DNA from: Apricaphanius iberus
Taxonomy: Eukaryota > Chordata > Actinopteri > Cyprinodontiformes > Aphaniidae
Direction: 5' to 3'
DNA: 64,000 bases
NCBI GenBank assembly: GCA_028564705.1
Contig: JAPXFQ010000997.1
Location: 372,001 to 436,000 of the forward strand
Below, in pieces: positions 36,503-48,250 of this stretch. Positions within the stretch are counted from its first letter, which is position 1. Each line of letters opens with the position of its first letter. The notes under the pieces are model-generated. The model was not told the DNA's origin. It ran no database searches and saw nothing but the letters and a program-made list of their open reading frames with translations. The translations under genes and the position numbers were made by a program.

Positions 36503-36566
36503 CCAACTCGTCACATATGGACGCATGGTTACGAGTCTGATCTTGCGTCCATATGTAACGAGTTGG
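36503..36566. repeat. 64-bp hairpin module, copy 3
   Basis: Arms 36503-36525 and 36544-36566, in the orientation of copy 1. The preceding GACGCGAGGCGGGTAA matches the outer flank of the right arm (reversed: TACGCGAGGGGGGTAC). It lies about 370 bases outside the inverted repeat. Confidence 0.8.
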
Positions 36567-36704
36567 GAGTGAGGATGTGTTGCTTTATCATGGGGCATGT
36601 TGTCACAGTCAATAAGAATGGCTTTAACGGTTAATAACCTTTTATTACACAAAAAAAAAGAAAAAAAAAGAAAAGTGAATCAATTCAAGCCAAACTCCTA
36701 GGAT

Positions 36705-36935
36705 TTTAGGGCATATTCACACCAGCCTTCTTTAGTTAGCTTAAAACAACCTCAAATGAATGTCCTCCTTTGGTCCAGTCCTTTTAGACCGGTGTGAATG
36801 TGCATCAAACAAGCAAACTGACACCCAGCTAAAGAGGTGGTCTCATAGCGGTTGCAAAGAAAGCCTGGGTTGGAGCAAATCAGGTGTAAATACAACCGAA
36901 CTTTGACCCCCCAGTAAACAAAAAAAACAAACCTT
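36705..36935. mobile_element. probable MITE fragment
   Basis: Contains 'catattcacaccagcctt' and, about 80 bases on, 'accggtgtgaatgtgca', an inverted pair typical of a fish MITE ('attcacacc.gcc'). The tail 'gtaaatacaacc' recurs at 58299-58312. Confidence 0.35.
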
Positions 36936-39900
36936 TTAGTTACCGAAGGTCAGGTTTAACTGAAATATCAAGGTGGATTTGGAATAATTTTATTATGCTT
37001 TGTAAAAGTAGTGTAATCATTAGATTATTTTGTGTTTAAAGATTTTTTTACTCATACAGACAGTCAAACTTGCTGCAAAAGTCAGAAAGTGCGAGTAAAA
37101 TGTTTAGCTTTTTTGTACTGCATTTATTATGGAAAGAGACATTTCAATACATGGTTCTTGCATCATCAGGTCTTGACATTCATGGAAGAGAGAATGGAAT
37201 GTTGGTCACTGTAAAGCTCCTCTGGCAGACCTCCAATCATGCCTAGTAAAACCTTGCCAGATGGTCCTGAAAACCGTGGTGGGTTGGATACTTGATCAAC
37301 CAAAAAGGACATGTGTCACTCCATTACTCACTGACCTCCAATGTCTACATCGGCTGCCGAAGCAGATTTATGTCACTAACACTCACCTACTGACTGACTA
37401 AAGGGTCAACACAAACTCGAAAGTAGATACAGCGGCTTATTATTTGATAGTTGTATATCATGTTTGTTTTAACTTTAGGTTCCATAGTAAGGGAACAACC
37501 AACAAAACTGAACCCTAAAGACTCTTTACTTGTCTTTCTGCTGAATACCTCTTCATGTCAAAACCAACAAACCAATATTAAGTCTTTGTCTGCACACCAA
37601 CTCCCTCATCATACTTCCATATCTTGACCACTGCAGCCTCGGTAATAGATTTACAACTAAATGTTCACATAGCCTACGTTCTGACACACAAACAAATCTG
37701 TTTTTATTTTTGCCCTTCGTCACTTGGCTAACACTGCTCATATATTGGTGTGGTTAAAGTCTCCTTGTGACAAGGCTTTAGTTATTAACAATTTAGGATT
37801 ATTACATAATTTGTCTAAATTTAAAATCTTTCTAGTTTTTTTCATTAGTGTAATATAGAATTGTGCCACTTACGGTGACAGTAGCTCGGTTACAGTATTT
37901 TGTCCTTTTTCTAAACTTTTATTCATAATTTTTTTGGCTGGAAATGTTGCATATTTGGGCAGCTATTCCCTCCGGATTTGCTCATGTGCTGCTGCAGAGA
38001 TTTTTGCTACTACTTTTTTCCCCTTTACTTTCTGACAGTTGTTTTGCAACGTAACTGCCACGACAATGTATTGTTGACTTCATAGATGCAGAGCAGGACC
38101 ATAGAGCAGAGAGAGAAGAAGGAAGTTCAAACCATCTCTTTGTTGCATCATAATGTCTAAGGATCATACCAATGACTCTCTCCCTGACTTTAACCATATG
38201 ACCAGACAGAGGTTTAAAGAAGTACAGCAAAAGCAAAGGAGCTTAATTAGCAGTGCTTGACACCTACTGAAAGTTTCATCCTGGACATATTGCTGTCTCC
38301 GACACCCAGGAATTGAGCTGTTAGCATTTGATGACAGTCACAAGACTGTCATACAGCAATGGTGTTTTCAGGCATAGGCGTCTTTGGTAGACCCTTCTCT
38401 CCACAGTGTCACCATTCACAATGACTCTTTAACCATACTTGGATGATATGAGATACGACACTTAACCTCTCTTTGAGATAAAATATCTTTTGAATTGAAG
38501 TGAACTGAATTAACCGATGCAAAATAATCAAAAATGGGTTAAAAAATATGTTGTAAGTCCAGCTAAAGCTTTTATTTTGCTTTAATGGCAAGTAAATTAT
38601 AGATCTTCATTTGTAAAAGCCCTTTAGATTTTGTCAAATTTCCACTTTTATGGGAAGTCTGGGTTAACTGTACATACATAATTAATTTTAATCGATGCCA
38701 CACCTTGTTATTTTCACATTTGTAGCCTTTGTCTCTCCACTACTTCACCACGCAGCACAATAGGATGCCAGAGGGGCCTAAAACAATTTCAAAACACTAA
38801 GGCCATGCTAGTAGCTGTGATTCTCTTTGTCAACAGGCCTAATTTAGAGATAGTTTATACTTTTGTACCCCAAGCTAAAGAGGCTGCCTTGGCAAAGTGC
38901 GTTGTTCCAGTAAAATGGGTTCACAATAAAGTGTTTAACAAGCACAAGGGCATAAGCTAACTTCAGGCATTTTAAATGTTAGCCACTTACTGATAACCCT
39001 CACTACAGTTTTACGGTTGATGGCTGCATGGTGTGAAATGGTTAATCCTGTACATTACTCATTTGCTCAGGAGTAAAAAAAGTTATGGCTGAAAAATGTT
39101 CTTGCTCCTTGCACCTGTTATTAAGAGATACAATTTTGGGGCAATTTACACAACAATGTTTTTTAGCAAATCAAAGTTTTTTTTCTGTAATCTGCCTGCT
39201 GTTTACACGACAATGAAGTGTAGGGGGGGCCAAACCCCAACCTTTCGAAAACTGTTCCAGAGTGAAGAATTCTGACAACTCTTGATGATTTGCAGTCATG
39301 TCAACAGAAAGCTGAGGAGTTCCGAAAACGACATCACTGCATGCTGCCCACGGCACATTGAACTTGCACAGTCTTTTCTTCAAGTCTTTCCAGGTAAACC
39401 ATAGAAAACTGCACACACTGGGCACACTGCCATCTCAAGGCCTGGCATATCTACTACATTATTTTCAATGAGATCAGATTGTGCACTCTGTCATGTACAT
39501 CTATTTTTTTTTCACCCAAAAATTCAAAGAAAAACGACAACGTTGTTATTTAAACTGCCACTTAGGAGATCATCCACAAATGCAGGGGAACCCACTTTTG
39601 CAAATCTTTTGCAGTACATGCAATTTTACGCTCTTTATTTGGAATTTTGATAAATCAGGCCCTAACACTTCTAGAGTTGCATAAGTGTCATCTTGTGAGA
39701 ATTGTTTTTCTCTGCAGAAATACAAGCCTTTTAATAACTTTTTTTTTTTTTAAATGGATACCTTTAAATATTACCACACCGTAATTGTTCAATAGTATCA
39801 AGTATGAAGTGGTTCCCTTGGCACTGTTATGAAGCTTGAAATGAAAGTAGTGTAACAACCCCAGTTCTGGATCATATTGTTGTACCGTTCATAAAGACTG

Positions 39901-40080
39901 TTTCCTAGCTCATGTCTATGTTACCTTCATAACTGAGTGTTGCACTATATATTTATTCCTTTTTCATGATAGCAGGGATGATACTGTATATTATGTCCAG
40001 TTTCCTGAAGCTTAATTCTACAGCACACGCCCACACAAACTGGACCCCCATCTACCTCAGCATATGCATTGCATATATAT
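36936..40080. other. gene-free intron sequence
   Basis: No exon recognised. 37300-37740 weakly recalls LINE reverse-transcriptase tail wording but not enough to call. Confidence 0.4.
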
Positions 40081-40102
40081 ATTAGCTTTTTTTAAAGCAT
40101 CT

Positions 40103-40148
<46 letters not shown>

Positions 40149-40169
40149 AGATGCTTTAAAAAAGCTAAT
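40081..40169. repeat. (TA)n-centred palindrome
   Basis: Arm 40081-40104 (starting ATTAGCTTTTTT, ending AAAGCATCTTG) and its reverse complement 40147-40169 enclose 42 bases of pure (TA)n. The arms differ only by one T in the T/A run. The whole 89 bases could fold as one long hairpin or cruciform. Confidence 0.9.
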
Positions 40170-42640
40170 TAGGATAATGTTATTCAGATCTTGCAAGGCG
40201 CTAAAACATAAATAATCAATCATGTAAATGGTAATTATCCAAAGGTGGGTCTTATTTTACAAGTGACAAACAAATAGAGCAATTAAACAGATCATTACTA
40301 CGTTCATTCTAATAAATGATTCACAGTGTCAGCCTCTTCAATATTTCATCCTCCTCCTAACTGCAGATACGATTAAATCTGCTAAAATAACACAGCTTGT
40401 TCTCTTCTGCACAATCTAAAACATTTAGTAGAGTAGAAATATTTGTATTGGAATATTCGTTAGCGGCTATCATATAGAAGCCATCGGGGGAATTCTTTGC
40501 TTTCTTCTCTTAAGATTTACCGGCCTGAGCATTGTTTTGCCAGTGCAATTGTGGTGTTTTTTCAGGGCTCTACATGATTTATGGTCATACCAACTATCTC
40601 TTGAGGAAATTGCCCTATATGATCAAATTTGTGCTTGCTGTTAGTTGCTGAGCTGCTTCTTTGCTCAGGATTAGTTCCTGGGTGGGTGAATTGTGTGTGT
40701 TGTGTCCAAATTGAATCATTTCAATCTTCATATTTCCACTCAAGTCAAGAGTATCCTCTAATATCAATCCCCTTTTCTGTATTATTCTGTGTGTCACAGG
40801 TTTTGCCTTCAGAGTCCATAAAAAGTGTTTATCTTTTTGTTATTTTTTTAAGCTCCTACTCTGGACCAAGGACTCCAAAATGTTTTGCAGTTTTTGTTAC
40901 CTACAGAGACAAAGCCCGGTGAAGCAGGATGCAACAATATCTTATATATTGAGTAGGAAACATGATAAAGCAGGGATAGAGGCGGGTATTTTTTCACAAT
41001 ACCTCTAATTAAAATGAATTTTCCATCATTTTTCTTGAGAAGGAAATGACCAAATGTACTGTAGTCTAGCTGTGTCTAATTTAATCTCAATTTACAATTA
41101 GCTGTTCTCTTATCAGAAACACAGCAGACGAGTCAAAGAAAAGGTTGTGGAGAAGTTGAGGGAATGGTTAGGTTATAAAAATTCACAGGTTTTGAACATC
41201 TCCCTGAGTTCTGTTCAATCCACATTCAATAATGGAGTGTGGTGCAGATAACCCACAAACACATGGCCTTCTCTATAAACTGATAGTGATGAACTGACAG
41301 AGGTGCTGGTAACTCTGGAGGAGATGCTGTGATCTACAGCTCAGGAGAAGGAATCTGATGAGTAAACAGCTGTTTGTCATAAACTCACAAATCTGGCCTG
41401 TATAAACGAGTGGTTGGCAGAAAATCTTATGATGAGCAGCTTACCACAAACTGCATAGGGGATGCAGAAAATGTTGCAAAAGTAGGTAAATTGGTCAAAT
41501 GAAATAAAACTGTAAAAAAATTTCCGGCATGTAAAATGTGGCTGCATAATGCTGTGGAGCTCTCCTTCCAACATAAGGAGATAATAAGGATATAAAAGAT
41601 GATAGAAGCTGAAAAACACAAGCAAAAGTTCACTTTCGGACAGAACAACAACCTGAAAGAGCTAGGCCGTGAAGATACTTGCTTTTTAAATAAGTATATT
41701 ACTAAGTAGACTTCATATCAAAGTCTATTGTGAGAGTAATCAGATGATGACATTATTATTGCTTCACTTTAAAAAGAATAACAGTGATCCAAATTAAACA
41801 TAATGAGTTATCTTTTCTCAGACAATCCCTCTGGAAGAGGAAATTGGATAATGAAAATATGCTGCAACTAGATAACCTTGATAGATACCACAGATCATCT
41901 AGATAACTTTGTTTAAACACTTTTTTATTGTTTTGTTTGGCACCAAGATTGAAGATAAGCTAAAATACTTGCTTGATGTCACCTCATATGCAGCCATTGT
42001 AAAGCATTTACTTTTGTGGTTTGACACAGCAAAACATACATTTTATAACATAGTTTTTAACGTAGTTAAAATAATTCTGACAATGCAGCCAGTTTGTTTT
42101 ATACGAATTTGTTTTCACAGCAATTTAACATTTTTGTCTTCTTGTCATTGAAATGTTATGGTGGGACCTTAAGAGAGCTGTAAAGAAACAATTTTGCAAT
42201 TCTGTATATGAGTGTAAGTATAACTGCATTTTAAATATATTTTATTCAGCTTAAAGATCATATTATTAAGTCAAGGCAAGTTATCCCAAATGTTCAAAGA
42301 TTGTAGAAACAGTTCTTTTTTCTATTTGATTTAAGTTAACATCAGAACCTAAAATGCTAAGAATTCTTCGAACGGTCTTAAATAAAACATGAGAAACCAT
42401 CTACTAAAACATATATAGTGTTTCTAACGCCTGGATCCAGTCTTTAAAAGTTCACTGAGTTAATTGAAGCATTTTAAACCCATATGATACTATTAAAACC
42501 AAAGATTTCTATATTGCTCCTTTTCTCACCGCCTGATGTTTATTACCAAAATTATTTTTTATTTGTTAAATACCACAATGATAAGAGAAAAAAAAGTCAG
42601 ATTTATTTATTTTTTTCAAACCACAATTTTACATATAGTA
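40170..42640. other. gene-free intron sequence
   Basis: AT-rich, with no recognised gene or element. Open frames at 40629-42151 have no domain. Confidence 0.45.
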
Positions 42641-42664
42641 TTTAGTAGCATTGCCTTTGAACTA

Positions 42665-42925
42665 CCAACCTCTCCACAAAACAGTGGGACAAAAAATATT
42701 TAGTCAGCCCCCAATTAAATTAGTTCTAACATTTAAAAAGATGAGTGTTGTCTGTAATTTTCATCATAGGTATACCTCAACTATGAGAGACAAAATAAAA
42801 ATAAAACATCCAGAAAATCTCATGGTCTTTGTTTTAAAGAATTTATTCGCATATTATGGTGGAAAATAAGTATTGTGTCACCTACAAACAAGCAAGATTT
42901 CTGGCTCTCAGATTTGTAACACCAT
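42665..42925. mobile_element. Tc1-like terminal repeat, family A
   Basis: Carries 'caaaaaatatttagtcagcc', 'ctgtaattttcatcatagg', 'tatggtggaaaataagtatt' and 'tcacctacaaacaagcaaga' in the order of a well-known teleost Tc1-like transposon end. Only this end is present; the transposase body is missing. Confidence 0.65.
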
Positions 42926-42994
42926 GATTTTTAAGGACAGCACTAAGTCTTCTAGGCATGGAATGAACAAGTTGGCGACATATTGCAACATCTA

Positions 42995-43473
42995 CAGAAC
43001 AGAACAAAAGTTTGGACACACCTTCTCATTCAGTGTGTTTCTTCATTTCCATGACAATTTACATTGTAGATTAAACTGGAGGCATCAACACTATGGATGA
43101 ACACTTGAAATAATGAAGTACTTTTCCAGAAATTGTGAAATAACCTTGCCTCCAAAGTCAGTGGACTTTAACCACAGAATGAAGGCAAAAGGGCCAACAA
43201 GTACTAAGCATCTCTGGGAACTCCTTCAAGACTGTTGGAAAACCATTTTGGGTGACTACCTCTTGAAGCTCAAGAGAATGCAAAGCAGTAATCAGAATAA
43301 AGGGTGGCTACTTTGAGGAATATAAATATAACACATGTTTTCAGTTATTTCAACCTTTTTATTTAAGTACATTCATAGTTTTGATGCCCTTAATTGAGAA
43401 TCTACAATGTAGTCGTGGAAAAAAAGAAAACATATTGAATGAGAAGGGGTGTCTAAAATTTTGGTCTGTGCTG
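42995..43473 (+). mobile_element. Tc1-like element, family B, nested, deleted
   Basis: Complete ends with TA duplication: TA at 42993-42994 and 43474-43475. Terminal repeats are CAGAACAGAACAAAAGTTTG and, reversed, CAGCACAGACCAAAATTTTAG, both followed by a CCTTCTCATTCA block. Inside, 43150-43316 keeps the transposase C-terminus (KAKGPTSTKHLWELLQDCWK, then GDYLLKL and GWLL), showing it is an internally deleted autonomous element. It lies inside family C, so it is younger. Confidence 0.8.
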
Positions 43474-43529
43474 TATCTTTTTCCATTCTTCAAGAAAAAC
43501 CACTTTTAGAGCCTGGATGATGGATGAAG

Positions 43530-44400
43530 AGTGATTCTCAACTTGTCGCTTCAGAATTCCCCACAGGTGGGTTCAGATCAGGAGAAATACTTGGCCATTC
43601 AATCACCTTCACCCTGTTCTTCTTCAGAAATGCAGCAGTAGCTTTAGATGCATGTTTTGGATCATTGTCATGTTGGAAAAGTACACAACGACCATGTGCA
43701 CGGAGTGATGGCAGCATTTTCTTCTTCAGTGTAGAGCAGTACATTGTTGAGTTAGTGATGCCATCAATGAAATGCAGCTCGCCAATACCAACAGCACTCA
43801 TGTAGCCCCACATAAGGATTCTGCCACCACCATGTTTAACTGTAGGCACCAGGGAATTTTCTTTGAAATTCTCACCTTTAAGACACCATAAAGTTTTTAA
43901 ACCATTAGTTCCAAAAACAGTGATCTTTGTGTCATCACTCCAGAGTATAGAGCCCCAGTAGTCTTCAGCTTTTTCAGCATGGGCCAAGGTGTGCTTTTTT
44001 TGTGCATGGACTTTAGGAAACGCTTACTTTGTGGACGATACCCATGCATGCCATTGCTCTACAGTGTGCGTCATATGCTGTCACGCGAAATGGTCACTCC
44101 AGTTTGGCTTTATACTGCTTTAGCTAACTACAATGAACTTGCATGGCTATTTTCTTAAACCCTTCTCATCAGAAGGATGGAATATGTTAAATTCCATGGG
44201 CTGCCTGGGCGTCTCTATAGGATTGTTGCACTTCCATCTTTCTTGAATTTTTGGATCACTTTTGCTACCGTATTTTGACAAATATGTAAAGCTTTGCTGA
44301 TCTTTTTCTAGCCCTCATCGTTTTTGTGTAAAAAAAATATTTCCTTTCTCAGATTTTGTGACATTTCTCTTCCATGGGGAGGCATTGCTGACAGCATGAA
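43530..44400 (-). pseudogene. Tc1-like transposase pseudogene (family C)
   Basis: The - strand frame 43987-43538 holds the catalytic half of a Tc1 transposase: first Asp in LWSDDTKITVFGTNG, then VKHGGGRILMWGYMSA, second Asp in FQHDNDPKHASKATAAF, and WPSISPDLNP. The third acidic residue (normally in PIENLW) falls in PVGNSEATS, where the sequence has drifted. Upstream (44000-44400) the DNA-binding half is readable but broken, for example AKVIQKFKKDGSATIL followed by a stop. It acts on nothing today: the helix-turn-helix half is interrupted and the end is lost. Confidence 0.85.
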
Positions 44401-44971
44401 ATGGGAAGGGCTTTTCTATTCTTTTTTATTGTCACCTGTATGCTGGACACCTCTTAAATTAATCATTAGACTCACCCGTGGTTGAATACTTGTTAAGTAC
44501 AATTTTGTAGTCTTAAGTGTGGCTTTTCTTCTCAGACTATAAATGGTGTGTACAAATTTTTGCAACATGGGCTTGAATGAATTTGTTAGGAAAATCACTT
44601 CTTTGTGTGTGCAAACGAACACATCTTGTTTGCAATCAATGCTCCACATTTGTGGAAGTATTTTGTAGTATAGTATATCATAGAAAATGTCGATTCTAAA
44701 AGTAAACTAAAGGTTTTCTGACAAATGTAGTGGGGTGTACACACACATACAGAGTTTCTACTCGGATGCATAACTGTGTTGCCAGTGACTTGGGAGAGCC
44801 GAAGCTCGTTTATAATTAAAATCTCCTATCTGGGAACACTGTGGCTTCCCGATTAAGCATGATGATGGAAAAAAAAAAGACGTGGATTAGAAGAAAATTA
44901 AAAAAACAGGCTTCACGTCAGACAATTTTAAAATACTTAAAAGGGGGTGGCATGTAAAATCCAATTATTAA

Positions 44972-45691
44972 AGCCCCGATGTGTAAGAATTACCTCCAAC
45001 TAGTGGTGCGCTCAGTGAATGCAAGCAACTGAGGAGTTTTCTCTTGCTTCTCGCCGTTATAACACGTCATTACTACTATGGAAGCCATGGAGTAAATTGT
45101 CTGCGTTAAACGGAAGATAAAGTATTTACTGGACTAACCTGTCCTGTGTTGAACATAACGCTAACTTAAACTTCATTGTTTCATGTAATTAGCTTACCTG
45201 TACAGCAGTAAGCCTGCAACCTCCACGTCCGTCTTCAAGTTCATGTCCCTCATGAATAGTATCCATCGATCTAGATTCTTGTTTTCTCCCGGTTATTTCT
45301 TTTTCTTTTCTGTGGTATGGTTTCCTCCCTCTCACGGGGCAAAGCATACAGATGGTCCTCCATTGAAATGGAAAACTATGATCCACGGTCTTCTATGCTT
45401 GTAGCTTGTGTCTTCTCTTCACCTCTCCCCAACCCCCCAACGTCACTGGCAAAAACGCGTAAAGCAAACAAATTTAACCCCTTTCGGCCAACGTATTCAA
45501 AGATGGCGATGCAAGATGGCAGCCTCAGCTGGGGGACGGTGCACCCTCTGTACCTATAAACAACATTTTCTAAGACACGGGAACAGTTTAATTATAGTGC
45601 GATTGTGATTAGACCTTGGTAAAATACGTATTTATAAAATAAGTACTTGATTTTTATTAATAAAAAGCCGACTGTGTTACACACTTGGCCT
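44972..45691. mobile_element. TTAA-flanked non-autonomous DNA element
   Basis: A 720-bp element with TTAA on both sides (44968-44971 and 45692-45695). Ends AGCCCCGATGTGTAAGAAT and, reversed, AGGCCAAGTGTGTAACACA form inverted repeats. TTAA targets are used by piggyBac and Kolobok transposons. It contains a C-rich section (45380-45440) and a repeated 'aagatggc' near 45500. No transposase. Confidence 0.6.
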
Positions 45692-46009
45692 TTAAAGCTT
45701 ATCATCACATTCTTAGGTGACCCATTCCTTAAAAACATGCCTAAAGTGTTTATTAGGTTAATTTATGTATGTTTGAGTAATCTTTTGAAAATATAATCGC
45801 TGGCATGTTGAGAGCTGAATGCCAGATCCCTCCTAGCTATGCCCTCACCTCCCAGCAACGGCACTACATTTTAATTACCGCTCACATCTCTCCACAGCCC
45901 TCCCTCCCCCGCTCCCCGAGCACAAAAGCAGAACGTTGTCAACAGCTATCAGCTATCACCTGTGGAAATTAGTATAATAACTAGTTACTTTTCCTAATTC
46001 GTTCTTGGA
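45692..46009. other. short gene-free stretch
   Basis: Includes a C-rich pyrimidine tract at 45893-45920. No feature recognised. Confidence 0.4.
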
Positions 46010-46300
46010 CAAAAAAAAAAGCTCTGCGCACCGAAGGTGCTACAGTACTGTACTGTCAGTGATGTGGCGAGTCACAGCATCAGTACAACATGGAAGAAAT
46101 GCTGATAAACACTGTGGCTAATCAACCCGGGCTACATGAAACAAGCTGTTTTCTATACAGAGAGGAATAAAAAAATAAACATTATAAAGAGGTTAAACTA
46201 TTTAGACAGGGAGGCTCTCTAGAGGTTTGTGGGTGGCTCTTAAAAGAGCCGTTGTGGCTGCAAATGCACCACTCTCTCTGCCAAGAATTGAGCCATGAAC
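46010..46300 (+). mobile_element. PIF/Harbinger-like remnant with MADF/Myb-like first exon (copy 2)
   Basis: The ATG at 46090 opens MEEMLINTVANQPGLHETSC, then FLYREE and a stop, the N-terminal pattern of Harbinger MADF/Myb-like proteins (better preserved than copy 1 at 1561-1950). After it comes the palindrome GGCTCTTAAAAGAGCC at 46235-46250. Read on the - strand with its flanks it is AACGGCTCTTTTAAGAGCCACCCA, the form of a histone mRNA 3' stem-loop. No histone coding sequence adjoins it. Similarity to copy 1 stops near GCCATGA (46299). Confidence 0.6.
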
Positions 46301-47830
46301 AGCATCCTCACCCGGACAGCCTCTTTGGAGGACTAAACTCAACCCAGACCTGGCTCCACCACAGCACGTCCCGCTTTGTATATTATATTATACAGTTTTA
46401 CTAACCACAGATAGATGGCTAGCCGCTCAGCACTGTAGTTTGTGTCTCGGCGGGCAGTGCTTGGAACCAACGCGGGACACTGGCTCCTCGAACAAAATTT
46501 TTAAATTAATCCCTACCAATTCCCAGCTGTAGTGGTCCCAACTCCACCTGAGGCCAGGTCGAACATGTATTGCGATCAGCTCGCAGACTAGAGTCCACCT
46601 GCAGCCGCGCTCCACATGCTGGGCTAAATTGAGATGGCGCTCGAAGAATGTTATGATGACGTTGACGTCGACAATACTGCTGGTTAGAAGCTAGAAAAAC
46701 GATAACTCCTGCCAAGCCAGACAAGTAGTATCCTAAGGTTAAATGCTTTCATTTGGGTCACTTTTCCAGTCTGTGACATGACGTAATCGTTTAAAGAGAT
46801 GGTAATCTTTCTGAACGTGAAGTTCTGATTTTGAAGAGATTAACAAATCAATCTCCGACCTGTTCTGTCCCTCATTATTGTCCCCCTTAACAAATAGAAA
46901 TAGAAACAGATCTTAGAATTTAACTTCAGACAAGGAGTAAAAAAAGATACGTCTTTTTATTTATTTTATTTATGTAAAATTCTGGGTTCAATTGTATATA
47001 CAGCCAATGGAAATGACTTCCATTTTGCTTTAAATATCATTCTCTGCCACTGCAAAACTGAACTCTTATTAACAATTAATCCAAAACAGCACCACTTGAC
47101 TAAATATTTAAATAAGCAGAACAGATGACTGATTGTCACCAACAACATGCCTGTTATTTTTGGAGGCTCATCAAAAGCAAATACTTAAAAGGAGCTTCTG
47201 AAAAAAAATCTCTTTGAAAGCAACCCGAACAAATTTTCCACAGCTTTTTATTCTGCTGAAACAAAGTAGGTCAGGAAGACAAAATGTGGAGAAAAGTAGA
47301 TGTGTCTCAGTGTAAAATGTGCAAAATAAGAATAGAATAAAGAATATTTCAGCAGCACAGAAAGTGTTTCTAAAACAAAACCCTCAGATTTTATGAAATT
47401 TGCACCTCACAGTATGACCGCAAACTTGAAAGATGTTTGGATGTTATCTGGAATATCAACACTTAAAAGGTAATAAGATGAGAAGTGTTGAATTCATTTG
47501 TATTAATTTCCCTTTTTATCTGAGTCCCCTCAATAAAATCCAATTGCTGTCAGAAGTTCCCAAATTAATAAAGCGAGTCAATGTGGGTCATCTAATCTCA
47601 TTCTAAGTACTGCTGTCCTGTGAAGGAGTCAGAGGTTAACTAGAGAGCATTAGTGAACAAACAGCATCATATGGAACAAGAACTGAGCAGTAAAGGTCAG
47701 GCAGAGAATGGTGGACAATTTTAATGCGATGTAAGATAATAAAATAATATTTCCAGCTCTGTACATCTCACAGTTTGGTCTAACTCATTGTGTAAAAACA
47801 GAAATAACTAATACTGTTTCTCACCCTGAA
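46301..47830. other. gene-free stretch, first part GC-richer
   Basis: 46301-46740 is richer in GC and CpG than most of the window and holds a CRE-like TGACGTCG at 46663-46670. It may be part of the Harbinger relic or another element. 46741-47830 is ordinary AT-rich sequence. Confidence 0.4.
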
Positions 47831-47839
47831 CCACTTATC

Positions 47840-47990
47840 ACCCAAGTGAAACATGGTGGTGGCAGCATTATACTGTGGGGATGTTATTTAAGGACTACTG
47901 GCCAGGAAACTCGTTACAGGCTACATAAGAATTGAGTTTGGAACAGAAATTCATCTTCCAGCAGGGGCAGATTGGGACAATACTTCAGGC
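47840..47990 (+). pseudogene. Tc1-like transposase fragment
   Basis: Reads VKHGGGSIILWGC over 47849-47890, the block after the first catalytic Asp of Tc1 transposases, then degenerates toward 47990. Only about 50 codons remain; both flanks are unrelated. Confidence 0.65.
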
Positions 47991-48250
47991 CGGGAATTTG
48001 ATGCCATTCCAGGCACCACCCAATTAACGCAAAATTTCTTGAGTTAGGTTGAGATAGATTGATTTAAAATTGTGAAATAATAAAACAAGGCAAGGCAAGT
48101 TTATTTGTAGAGCACAATTCATACACCAACAATGTGAAATTTCTGCTTCACAGTTGGATAAATTAAGAAAACAGATAAATAGGAAAAAAACAACAACATC
48201 AATTTAAAGAATAATTAATTAGAATAAAAAGCAAGATTGCAGATAAAATA

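Larger units (their letters stand above)
42926..44580 (-). mobile_element. Tc1-like element, family C, interrupted
   Basis: - strand Tc1-like transposon relic. Its transposase is at about 43530-44400. Its downstream part is split by the family B element at 42995-43473: 'gacatattgcaacatc' before the break continues as 'tctttttccattcttcaag' after it. Exact termini are not resolved. Confidence 0.65.

Noticed and set aside
37300..37740. Faint resemblance to a LINE reverse-transcriptase tail
   Set aside because: Matches are too short and scattered to call by eye.
43538..43987. Long - strand frame that could be called a host gene
   Set aside because: It carries Tc1 transposase motifs (SDDTKI, FQHDNDPKHAS, SPDLNP) and is flanked by Tc1 relic sequence.
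46220..46300. Histone gene end, because of the stem-loop
   Set aside because: No histone reading frame lies upstream of the stem-loop on the - strand, and the same block recurs in a transposon relic at 1.7-1.95 kb.
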